Shown here: piece by piece, positions 35,802-43,919 of the stretch
How positions within the stretch are numbered: position 1 is the first letter of the stretch
Layout of the letters: the number at the start of each line of letters is the position of its first letter
NCBI GenBank assembly: GCA_016714785.1
Contig: JADKCC010000022.1
Location: forward strand, 1-64,000
Origin: Saprospiraceae bacterium
GTDB lineage: Bacteria; Bacteroidota; Bacteroidia; Chitinophagales; Saprospiraceae
Length of the DNA stretch: 64,000 nt
Direction: 5' to 3'
The notes under the pieces: generated by a model
The model's input: only the letters and a program-made list of their open reading frames with translations
Told to the model about the DNA's origin: nothing
Databases searched by the model: none
Made by a program: the position numbers and the translations under genes

Positions 35802-36875
35802 ATGTCTTCAAGTAAATTCAGGCCTGGTGTATTATTCGGTGATGAAGTCACAGAATTGCTTAATTATGCCAATGAACAAAATTTTGCATTACCAGCTGTA
35901 AATGTGATAGGTACCAATACTGTCAATGCGGCATTAGAAACTGCTAAAGCTGTTAACTCACCTATTATAATTCAGTTTAGTAACGGTGGTGCTGCATTTT
36001 ATGCGGGTAAAGGTTTGAGTAATGAAGGGCAAAAAGCTGCAATTTTAGGCGGAGTTTCTGGCGCTTTACATATTCATAATGTAGCGGAAGCATACGGTGT
36101 ACCAGTCATTTTACATACCGATCATTGTGCTAAAAATCTACTTCCTTGGGTTGATGGATTACTGGATGCAAGCGAAAAACATTATGAAAAATATGGACAT
36201 CCTTTGTATTCCAGTCACATGCTAGATTTATCGGAAGAACCAATCCATGAAAATATCGAGATCAGTGCCAATTATTTAACTAGAATGCTTGATTTAGGTA
36301 TCACATTAGAGATAGAACTAGGCGTCACAGGTGGTGAAGAAGATGGTGTGGACAATAGCGATGTGGATAGCTCTCGACTTTATACCCAACCCGAAGAGGT
36401 GGCTTATGCCTACGAAGAGTTGATGAAAATCAGTGAAAAGTTTACCATAGCAGCAGCTTTTGGAAATGTGCATGGCGTTTACAAACCTGGTAATGTATCA
36501 CTAAAGCCTGTAATCCTTAAAAATTCGCAAGATTACATCCAAAATAAGTTTGGTACAGGGCCTAATCCAGTCAACTTTGTGTTTCATGGAGGATCTGGAA
36601 GTAGTAGGGAAGAAATAAGAGAAGCCATAACTTATGGTGCGGTAAAAATGAATATTGACACAGATATGCAATGGGCATTTTGGGAAGGTATCAAGAATTT
36701 TTATGAAGCCAAAAAAGATTATTTGCAAGGTCAAATAGGTAATCCTGAAGGTGCAGATAAACCAAATAAGAAATTTTATGACCCAAGAGTATGGCTAAGA
36801 AGCGGGGAGGCTACTTTTGTAGAAAGAATGAAGCAAGCTTTTGAAGATTTGAATTGTATAAATAGAAATGCTTGA
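35802..36875 (+). CDS. fba: Class II fructose-bisphosphate aldolase
   Basis: 357 residues from the ATG at 35802 (SSSKFRPGVLFGDEV); an upstream in-frame start would overlap trxB and add 27 atypical residues. The class II zinc enzyme motifs are VILHTDHCAKN, SSHMLDLSEEP, LEIELGVTGGEEDGVDNS (divalent-cation loop) and FVFHGGSGSSREEI, and VKMNIDTDMQW near the C-terminus. Splits fructose 1,6-bisphosphate in glycolysis. Length and the GGEEDGVDN insert place it in the class IIA type. Followed by a strong terminator. Confidence 0.97.
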   Translation: MSSSKFRPGVLFGDEVTELLNYANEQNFALPAVNVIGTNTVNAALETAKAVNSPIIIQFSNGGAAFYAGKGLSNEGQKAAILGGVSGALHIHNVAEAYGVPVILHTDHCAKNLLPWVDGLLDASEKHYEKYGHPLYSSHMLDLSEEPIHENIEISANYLTRMLDLGITLEIELGVTGGEEDGVDNSDVDSSRLYTQPEEVAYAYEELMKISEKFTIAAAFGNVHGVYKPGNVSLKPVILKNSQDYIQNKFGTGPNPVNFVFHGGSGSSREEIREAITYGAVKMNIDTDMQWAFWEGIKNFYEAKKDYLQGQIGNPEGADKPNKKFYDPRVWLRSGEATFVERMKQAFEDLNCINRNA

Positions 36876-36904
36876 TTTAATTTGATTCAAAATAATTAAA
36901 TAAC

Positions 36905-36945
36905 AAACGGCTTATCTTTAATACTAGGATAAGCCGTTTTGTATT
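36905..36945 (+). terminator. Rho-independent terminator after fba
   Basis: AAACGGCTTATC (36905-36916) and GATAAGCCGTTT (36928-36939) form a perfect 12-bp stem followed by TTTTGTATTTT. Confidence 0.88.
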
Positions 36946-37068
36946 TTAAGTAACTAATAAAGGCTGACATAGGCCAAGTAGAATGAGTCCAAATTATAAA
37001 GAAAATATTGCAATTGTCAAACTATTTTGATACTTGATAGGTTTTAATAGAAATGAAAATTTTCAAAT

Positions 37069-37599
37069 ATGATAGATTTAAGTGATAAAATGCAGGAAGC
37101 TATAAACAATCAAATAGCTTATGAGGGATATGCTTCCAATTTTTATTTAGCATTAGCCTATTGGTGTGATGATCAAGCTTTGGAAGGTTGTAAGAAGTTT
37201 TTTATGAGACAGTCAGACGAAGAAAGAATGCACATGCTAAAATTGTATGAATATTTGAGCGAATCTGGATTTTTGCCTGTGACACCAGGTATAGCCCAAC
37301 CTCCAGTAAAGTATAATAGCGTTAAAGAAGCATTCCAAAAAGTTTTTGAACAGGAAAGGAAAGTTACAACATCAATTCACAATATGCTAAAATTGGCAAC
37401 TGAAGAAAATGATTACAATACCCAGCATTTTCTACAATGGTATGTGGATGAACAAAGAGAAGAAGAAGCAGTTATCAGAACTATTCTAGATAGAATTAAG
37501 ATCATTGGTGAAGGTGGCCAAAGTTTATATTATATTGACAAAGAAGTCGATAAAATAAATACACAGATTATGATGGCAGAATCCGCAGGGAGTGAATAG
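37069..37599 (+). CDS. ftn: Ferritin
   Basis: 176 residues of four-helix-bundle ferritin: the ligands in QIAYEGYASNFYLALAYW, ERMHMLKLYEYL and the DEQREEEAVIRTIL segment. It oxidises Fe(II) and stores the mineral in a 24-subunit shell in the cytoplasm. Single-gene unit ending in a terminator shared with the convergent nrdA. Confidence 0.95.
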   Translation: MIDLSDKMQEAINNQIAYEGYASNFYLALAYWCDDQALEGCKKFFMRQSDEERMHMLKLYEYLSESGFLPVTPGIAQPPVKYNSVKEAFQKVFEQERKVTTSIHNMLKLATEENDYNTQHFLQWYVDEQREEEAVIRTILDRIKIIGEGGQSLYYIDKEVDKINTQIMMAESAGSE

Positions 37600-37684
37600 T
37601 TTATAGATTAATGTTACAATTATATTAGAGTACTTTCAATACTCCTTGACTAGAAATGGTATTTTTTGATAAGGAATTTAGCAT

Positions 37685-37719
37685 AAAAAGAGAGTTCGGC
37701 TGGGCTGAAGTCCCTTTTT
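37685..37719 (+). terminator. Terminator after ferritin
   Basis: GAGTTCGGC and GCTGAAGTC form an imperfect stem around a TGG loop, flanked by AAAAA and TTTTT; it can act for ferritin and, on the other strand, for nrdA. Confidence 0.65.
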
Positions 37720-37755
37720 ATTAAGTTCCTAAAATACTAAAGTGTAATTTTGTAC

Positions 37756-39406
37756 TTAGGACTCACAGCTACTACAATTAACAAGATTATTTACCAATTC
37801 CTTAGAAACACTTTGACTTCTTTGGTAATAAAGTGTTTTGATACCTAATTTCCAAGCTTCAATGACTAGTTGATTAACACTTTTTACGGGCAAACTAGCT
37901 GGAATATTTAGATTTAAACTTTGTGCTTGATCTATATATTTTTGTCTAATAGCAGCCTGTTGAATGATTTCTAACTGACTTAATTCTTTAAACGTTTTAA
38001 AAACATCTTTTTCTTCATCCGTTAGTTCTTCTAAATGCATCACACTACCATGATTAAGCATAATGCTCCTCCAAATATCTTCATTATCTAGGCCTTTTTC
38101 GATCAATAAATTACGCAAGTACTTGTTTTTTCGCATGAAATTTCCTTTGGATAAACCTGCCTTGTAATAATTACTACTGAAAGGTTCAATACCTGGAGAT
38201 GTTTGCCCTAAGATGGCTGATGAAGATGTAGTTGGTGCAATAGCCATTAAGGTGGTATTTCTCATACCATAACCTTTTAGCAATTCGGGTTCTCCATATA
38301 TTCTTGCCAATTCTCTGGATGCTTTTTCTGCTTTTTTCGCTGATGTCTTTAAAAATAGTAGTTGTCAGCATTTTGGCTTGCATACCTTCGAAAGGTATCA
38401 TATTACGTTGTAGGTAAGAATGCCATCCAAGTACTCCTAATCCAAGTGCTCTATGCCTTTTGGCAAATCTATTGGCAGATGATAAATAATAATTGTCTTC
38501 TGTTTTTACAATGAATTCTTGAAGAACTGCATCTAAAAAGAAAATGGCCATTTTGACTGCTTCAGTATCTTTCCACTCATCGTAGAGTTCTAAATTCATT
38601 GAAGACAAGCAACAAATAAATGACTCATCTATGGTAGAAGGTAATGCTATTTCTGAACATAAATTACTTGCATGAATAGTCAGTGACTTATCTTTATAGA
38701 CTTGAGGTTTGTGCCTGTTTACATTATCAGAAAAAAATATATATGGCAACCCTTTTTGTTGTCTGCTTTCTAAAAGCTTAGCCCAAATCTCCCTTTTTTT
38801 TCTATCACCATCTATCATTTCCTGCATCCAATAGTCAGGAACACATACACCATTGAAAAGATTTTGGATTGGGCTTCCTATACTTTTTATAGTCAAAAAT
38901 TCTTCAATATCTGGATGGTCAATATCTAAATATGCAGCAAAAGCACCACGTCTCACACCTCCTTGAGATATAGTATCCATGGCAGTATCAAAAAGTCTCA
39001 TAAAACTTACAGCGCCAGAACTTTTACCATTATCAGATACTGCACTTCCTCGCTCTCTAAGTTCTCCAAAATAACCTGATGTACCACCACCTATTTTGGT
39101 CTGCATGATGACTTCGCCAAGTTTATGAGTAATCCCTTCAACAGAATCAGGTACATGCACATTGAAGCATGAGATAGGCAATCCTCGTTCGGTACCCATA
39201 TTGGCCCAAATAGGAGAACTCAAACTCATCCAGCCTCTCGAAATCATTTCTATAAATGCTTCTTTGAGTTCAGGTTTGTAAAGTCTCTGACAAGCAGCTG
39301 TAGTGATGCGATCTATGGCACCTTCAACTGTTTCTCCTTTGAGGAGATAACCACGATTGAGTACTTGCTCACTCTCATCGTTAACCCACCAGAATCTTTC
39401 TTCCAT
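37756..39406 (-). CDS. nrdA: Class I ribonucleotide reductase alpha subunit (class Id-like), frameshifted
   Basis: Two frames (39406 to about 38337, then to 37756) make one protein of about 550 residues, much shorter than E. coli NrdA (761) and without the N-terminal ATP-cone. Motifs: GLPISCFNV (redox Cys), KIGGGTSGYFGELRERGS, NLCSEI (radical-site Cys-Ser-Glu), FICCLSSMNLE (second redox Cys), KTLYYQRSQ (Tyr-Tyr) and the C-terminal CSSC. It reduces ribonucleotides to deoxyribonucleotides. The frames separate in a six-T run at 38332-38337; five Ts would restore DISEKAEKASRELARIYG. Consensus error is the first explanation. Starts 12 bp after nrdB. Confidence 0.85.
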
Positions 39407-39418
39407 GCTTATTATATT

Positions 39419-40393
39419 TTAAAAAAGGTCATCAGCAGTTATACTTTTGTCATGTTTAGTATATTCCACTGGACGTTTTGCAAAAAAATCATCTAAACTA
39501 TTAGCAAATACTTCTTCTTCAAACCAAATCATAGGTTGGTATTGAGCATCAGAGATTTGATATACTTTGTTCATACCTATTCGTTCTAAGCTCTCATCGA
39601 CTCTATATTTCATGAAATTAAGAAGGTCTGATTTTGACAAATTGTCTATCTCTCCATCTTCAAATATCCAATCCAATATTTCAGCTTCAATATCTAGAGA
39701 TTCTTTTACTATTTTATTAATAGTTTCTAATGTTTCGAAATCGAATATCTCAGGATGCTCTTCCCTAATTTTATTTATAATGTAAATACCCGCATTGGCA
39801 TGTAATTGCTCATCTACAGAAGTCCATGCTATAATGTTACTGACATTTTTCATAGCACCTTTAAATCTTGTGTATGATAAAATGATGGCAAACTGGCTAA
39901 ATAAAGAAACGTTTTCAATTAAAATTGTAAATAAAATCAAAGAACTTAGATATTGTTTTCTATCTTCCGACTTACTGTGTGCCAATACACTGGATAGGTA
40001 GTCGATTCTTTTTTTAATAACTGGTATATTGATTAAATTATTGAACTCATCATTGTACCCAAGAACTTCAAGTAGTCTCGAATAAGCCTCGGAATGTCTA
40101 AATTCGCACTCTGCAAATGTACTACCTAGGCCGTTAAATTCTGGTTTTGGCAAATGCAAGTATAGATTTCCCCAAAATGTTTTAACAGCCACTTCAATCT
40201 GAGCTATTGCTAAAAGGCTTTTCTTTACTGCCTGTCTATCAGTTTCTTTCAAATGTGAGTGAAAATCTTGCACATCAGCCGTAAAGTCAACTTCAGAATG
40301 TACCCAAAATGAATTATTCATAGCTGATGTAAATTTCAATACTTCAGGATATTCAAACGGCTTGTAATTAACTCTTTTGTCAAAAATACTCAT
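39419..40393 (-). CDS. nrdB: Class I ribonucleotide reductase beta subunit (class Id-like)
   Basis: 324 residues. Ferritin-like metal site: Glu67 (QIEVAVKTF, in place of the Asp of class Ia), Glu97, His100 (ECEFRHSEAY), Glu160 (IENVSLF) and Glu195/His198 (DEQLHANAG); Tyr104 is four residues after His100. This combination (Glu at the first ligand plus a retained Tyr) with a short, ATP-cone-less alpha matches, to my knowledge, the class Id enzymes described from Flavobacterium johnsoniae, which use a dimanganese cofactor rather than a tyrosyl radical. First gene of the nrdB-nrdA operon. Confidence 0.9.
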   Translation of the reverse strand: MSIFDKRVNYKPFEYPEVLKFTSAMNNSFWVHSEVDFTADVQDFHSHLKETDRQAVKKSLLAIAQIEVAVKTFWGNLYLHLPKPEFNGLGSTFAECEFRHSEAYSRLLEVLGYNDEFNNLINIPVIKKRIDYLSSVLAHSKSEDRKQYLSSLILFTILIENVSLFSQFAIILSYTRFKGAMKNVSNIIAWTSVDEQLHANAGIYIINKIREEHPEIFDFETLETINKIVKESLDIEAEILDWIFEDGEIDNLSKSDLLNFMKYRVDESLERIGMNKVYQISDAQYQPMIWFEEEVFANSLDDFFAKRPVEYTKHDKSITADDLF

Positions 40394-40520
40394 AGTGAAA
40401 AACGATATATAATGGTTAAAAACTTATCCACCTAATGAATTCTTAGATGTTATTAGACAATAACATAATATATATTAAATTATATTTGTATAAAAATACA
40501 GAACAGCTTATTATATATAT

Positions 40521-40528
40521 TACCTTTG
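40521..40528 (+). promoter_or_regulatory. Orphan TACCTTTG promoter-like site
   Basis: Exact consensus, but 206 bp upstream of the next gene, which has its own promoter at 40706. It might drive a small RNA or an alternative leader. Confidence 0.35.
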
Positions 40529-40705
40529 CTAATATAAGCCGCAAATATCCAAATAGTCTGACAACTATCCAAGTAAAAAGTAAATTAATATAAAAAAAAA
40601 TATTCCAAAATGCGGAACATATTCAATATCAACGTAATATGATAAATTATGTATAAAAAGTCTGCAAGAAGACAAGTGCTAAATAAATAATTGAAATAAT
40701 TTTCA

Positions 40706-40713
40706 TACATTTG
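40706..40713 (+). promoter_or_regulatory. TACATTTG promoter for the TonB-dependent receptor
   Basis: Exact consensus ending 20 bp before the ATG at 40734. No -33 TTTG at the usual spacing. Confidence 0.55.
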
Positions 40714-40733
40714 TGCCTTTAATTTTAAAGTAA

Positions 40734-43016
40734 ATGAACCAAAAAATAGCCTTAATTATATTAGCTCTGATGTCAATAGTTGCTTTGGGTGTAAGTCAAA
40801 CAGGTACTGTCAGAGGTAATATTTATGAGAAAGAATCGGGAGAACCAATCATATATTGCAATGTACAATTAGCAGGAACCAACTTAGGTGGAACTACTGA
40901 TTTAGATGGTTTTTTTACCATCCCCAATGTGCCAGTAGGGGAGTATAAATTAATGGCTACTTATGTTGGTTTTGATAGTATCTCGACAATTATAAAGATT
41001 AAGGCAGGGAGTGTTGTTTACCAATCGTTAACTATGGTGGAAAGCGGTGTTAATCTAGGAGAAATCTCGGTATCAGCAGCAAGAGAACAAGCTAGAACTA
41101 CCGTAAATATATCACAAATCTCTGTTTCACAAAAGCAGATCAAAGCATTGCCTTCAGTTGGTGGAGAAGCGGATATTGTCCAATACTTGCAAGTAATCCC
41201 AGGTATCATTTCTACAGGTGATCAAGGTGGCCAAGTGTATATCAGAGGAGGAGCCCCTGTACAGAATAAAATTTTACTTGATGGACTAAATATTTTTAAT
41301 CCATTTCATTCTATTGGGTTTTACTCAGTATTCGAAACCGAATTGATCAAAAATGTTGATGTCCTTACAGGTGGCTTTAGTGCTGAGTATGGCGGTCGAA
41401 TATCTGCAATAGTTGATATCAAAACACGTGAAGGCAACAAAGCACGTACTAGTGGCTTTGTAAGTGGCGGTCCATTCATGGTGAAAGGTTTGGTTGAAGG
41501 CCCTATCAAAAAATTTAAAGAAGGTGGATCTTCTGTTTCGTACGTATTAACAGCTAAGAAGTCATTGATTGAGAATACTTCAAAAACGCTTTACAACTAT
41601 GCAGCAGCTGATAAAAATATTGGTCTGCCTTTCACATTTCAGGACGTGTATGGAAAAATATCAGTTAATACAAGTAACGGAAGTAGAATAAATGTTTTTG
41701 GATTTAGTTATGATGATGCCTACCAAAATCCCCTTTTAGCTACTATAGATTGGAAAAATCTAGGTGGTGGAGTGAATTTCCATTTGATACCTAATGGCTC
41801 TAATATCATAGTGGATGGTTTGGTCGGATTTTCAACATATAGTGTTGGCATAGACGAAAATGACGCAGAACCTAGAACATCTGATATTGATGAACTCTCA
41901 GCCAATATTAATTTCTCATTTTTTGGGGACAAAAACGAAATAAAATATGGAATTGAAATGAGAAGTATAAGGACAGACTTCCAATTTATTAATCCATTTG
42001 GCAATAGATTTACAGATGAGCAAAATACAACAGAATTAGGTTTCTATGGAAAATATAAGCAGATCTTTGGTAGTTTAATTGTAGAGCCTTCCTTACGAAT
42101 GCAATATTATTCTTCTTTAGGTTCACTAACTTTTGAACCACGTTTTGGAGTTAAGTATAATATAAATAATAAATTAAGGTTCAAAGGAGCAGGTGGAATA
42201 TATACACAAAATATTTTAAGCACATCTAATGAAAGAGATGTGGTCAACTTGTTTAATGGATTCTTGACTGGTCCTGAATCGCCTGTAGGTGGCTTAGACG
42301 GTAAAAATATAAAAAACAAACTACAGCTTTCTAATCATTTAGTAGCAGGATTTGAATACGATTTAGGAAATCATATTCAGATGAATGTCGAAGGTTATTA
42401 TAAAGATTTCCCACAACTCATTGTTGTCAATCGAAATAAAGTAGATAAAAATGATCCTGATTATGTTGTAGAGAAAGGTAAAGCTTATGGTGTTGACTTC
42501 ACTTTTAAGTACGAGCTACCAAGAGTTTATTTGTGGGCAACCTATAGTCACGGATATGTTACACGCGATGATGGAGAACAGGTATATCCTACAATATTTG
42601 ACAGGAGGCACAATGTTAATATGTTGGCAACTTATGATTTGGATAAAGGTGCCACATGGCAGATGAGTGTAAGGTGGAATTTAGGTTCTGGTTTCCCATT
42701 TACTCAAACCAAAGGATTTTATAACCAACAAACCTTTATTGGAGGGATAGGTACTGATTTTCAAACCAATAATCCTGAAAATATTGGGATAATTTATTCT
42801 GAAACAAGAAATGGAGGGCGTTTACCATACTACCACAGATTGGATCTTTCACTTCAAAAGAAATTTAAATTTTCAAAATATACAGGATTGGAAGTAAATA
42901 TGAGTGTCACAAATGCATACAATCGACCAAATATATTTTATTTTGGTAGATTAAATTACAAACGAGTGGATCAATTACCCATCATACCCACGTTAAGTGC
43001 AAAATTATATTTTTAA
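40734..43016 (+). CDS. TonB-dependent outer-membrane receptor
   Basis: 760 residues. Signal peptide (ALIILALMSIVALGVSQ), then a carboxypeptidase-regulatory-like domain (about 25-110, TGTVRGNIYEKESGEPI, TTDLDGFFTIPNVPVGEYKL), then the plug (GGQVYIRGGAPVQNKILLDG, FNPFHSIGFYSVFE, GGFSAEYGGRISAIV) and a 22-strand-type barrel ending in LSAKLYF with an aromatic C-terminus. This is the CarboxypepD_reg/TBDR type of Bacteroidota that takes up siderophores, cobalamin, peptides or sugars with TonB energy. No SusD partner is adjacent, so not a classical polysaccharide utilisation locus. The substrate is unknown. Confidence 0.93.
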   Translation: MNQKIALIILALMSIVALGVSQTGTVRGNIYEKESGEPIIYCNVQLAGTNLGGTTDLDGFFTIPNVPVGEYKLMATYVGFDSISTIIKIKAGSVVYQSLTMVESGVNLGEISVSAAREQARTTVNISQISVSQKQIKALPSVGGEADIVQYLQVIPGIISTGDQGGQVYIRGGAPVQNKILLDGLNIFNPFHSIGFYSVFETELIKNVDVLTGGFSAEYGGRISAIVDIKTREGNKARTSGFVSGGPFMVKGLVEGPIKKFKEGGSSVSYVLTAKKSLIENTSKTLYNYAAADKNIGLPFTFQDVYGKISVNTSNGSRINVFGFSYDDAYQNPLLATIDWKNLGGGVNFHLIPNGSNIIVDGLVGFSTYSVGIDENDAEPRTSDIDELSANINFSFFGDKNEIKYGIEMRSIRTDFQFINPFGNRFTDEQNTTELGFYGKYKQIFGSLIVEPSLRMQYYSSLGSLTFEPRFGVKYNINNKLRFKGAGGIYTQNILSTSNERDVVNLFNGFLTGPESPVGGLDGKNIKNKLQLSNHLVAGFEYDLGNHIQMNVEGYYKDFPQLIVVNRNKVDKNDPDYVVEKGKAYGVDFTFKYELPRVYLWATYSHGYVTRDDGEQVYPTIFDRRHNVNMLATYDLDKGATWQMSVRWNLGSGFPFTQTKGFYNQQTFIGGIGTDFQTNNPENIGIIYSETRNGGRLPYYHRLDLSLQKKFKFSKYTGLEVNMSVTNAYNRPNIFYFGRLNYKRVDQLPIIPTLSAKLYF

Positions 43017-43020
43017 TAAT

Positions 43021-43051
43021 TTTGAATTTTCAAAAAAATGTTCTACCTTTG
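43021..43051 (+). promoter_or_regulatory. TTTG-N19-TACCTTTG promoter for rpsP
   Basis: TTTG at 43021-43024 and TACCTTTG at 43044-43051: the best consensus promoter in the window, 74 bp upstream of rpsP. Confidence 0.75.
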
Positions 43052-43061
43052 CGCTCGTTAA

Positions 43062-43096
43062 AAACCAAAAGACCGTTTTTCGGTGTATTTTGGTTT
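43062..43096 (+). promoter_or_regulatory. Hairpin in the rpsP leader
   Basis: AAACCAAAA (43062-43070) pairs with TTTTGGTTT (43088-43096) and ACCG (43072-43075) with CGGT (43081-43084), loop TTTTT. It lies between the promoter and the start of rpsP, within the mRNA leader. Candidate cis-regulatory RNA for the S16 operon. Confidence 0.4.
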
Positions 43097-43125
43097 GATT
43101 ATCAAATATTTATAAAATTTTAACA

Positions 43126-43764
43126 ATGCCAGTAAAATTAAGATTGTCCAGAAAAGGACGTAAAAGAGCACCATTTTACCATATAGTTGTAGCAGATTCA
43201 AGAGCTCCAAGAGATGGTAAATTTATAGAAAAAATTGGAACTTATAATCCAATGACTAAGCCAGCTACAATCGAGATAGATAGAAATGCTGCTTATGATT
43301 GGTTGCTTAAAGGTGCACAACCTACAGATACAGTTAAAGCAATTCTTAGATTTAAAGGAGTGTACTACAAAAAGCATCTTATGAGAGGTGTTAAGAAAGG
43401 CGCTATGTCAGTAGAGCAAGCAGATACACTATGGCAACAATGGATTGACGCTAAAGAAGCAAGCATAAAAGCTAGAAGAGCGGATACTGTTGCTGAAATG
43501 GAAGCTTTCAGAAAATTGGTTTCAGGTGAAGCAAAAGCAAAAGTAGTGGTGGCTGATGAATCAACCAAAGCTGCTGCTGAAGCATTTAGGGACACAAGCG
43601 ATGCCGTTGAAGATGCAGTTGTTGAAACTCCTGAAGCACAAGAAGTTATAGAACAAGATGCAGTTGTGGAGACGGTAGTTGAAGAGGTAGTTGCAGAAGC
43701 ACAAGAAGTAGAACCACCTTCTGAAGAAACAACAAAAGAAGCAGAAGAAGTAACTGAAGGATAG
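43126..43764 (+). CDS. rpsP: 30S ribosomal protein S16 with long acidic tail
   Basis: 212 residues. The first about 85 (PVKLRLSRKGRKRAPFYHIV, then ADSRAPRDGKFIEKIGTYNP) are typical bS16. After that a region up to about 130 is still fold-like and the last 80 residues are rich in Ala, Glu and Val, giving an acidic low-complexity tail. The usual bS16 is about 80-90 residues; extended forms are common in Bacteroidota. It binds 16S rRNA in the 30S body. Monocistronic with a strong promoter and terminator; rimM and trmD are not adjacent. Confidence 0.95.
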   Translation: MPVKLRLSRKGRKRAPFYHIVVADSRAPRDGKFIEKIGTYNPMTKPATIEIDRNAAYDWLLKGAQPTDTVKAILRFKGVYYKKHLMRGVKKGAMSVEQADTLWQQWIDAKEASIKARRADTVAEMEAFRKLVSGEAKAKVVVADESTKAAAEAFRDTSDAVEDAVVETPEAQEVIEQDAVVETVVEEVVAEAQEVEPPSEETTKEAEEVTEG

Positions 43765-43822
43765 TTCACAATAAGATATAGTATCTCTTACTGAGATTAC
43801 CTAAGGCTTTTAGTTTTAGGTT

Positions 43823-43862
43823 AAAAAACCTGATAAACATAAAAATTTATCAGGTTTTCTTT
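43823..43862 (+). terminator. Rho-independent terminator after rpsP
   Basis: AAAACCTGATAAA (43825-43837) and TTTATCAGGTTTT (43846-43858) form a perfect 13-bp stem with an AT-rich loop, followed by CTTTT. Confidence 0.88.
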
Positions 43863-43919
43863 TATAATTTATACAATTTTAGGTCATTTTTTCGTTAAAA
43901 AACAATAAAAATATAAAAC

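Larger units (their letters stand above)
40394..40733. other. Divergent intergenic region, nrdB/TonB receptor
   Basis: 340 bp. A near-DnaA-box TTATCCACC at 40424-40432 lies 30 bp upstream of nrdB. On the plus strand there are two promoter-like TAnnTTTG sites, 40521-40528 and 40706-40713. No gene or tRNA seen. Confidence 0.5.

Noticed and set aside
38332..38337. Programmed ribosomal frameshift in nrdA
   Set aside because: The required shift is +1 and the A-run is not in register for the standard -1 heptamer; no family precedent known to me, and other homopolymer indels exist in the window.
40734..43016. Polysaccharide utilisation locus around the TonB receptor
   Set aside because: No SusD-like lipoprotein, glycoside hydrolase or sensor gene is adjacent.
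43365..43769. 134-codon ORF antisense to rpsP
   Set aside because: Ser/Thr/Ala-rich mirror of the acidic Glu/Ala/Val tail of S16; a composition artefact.
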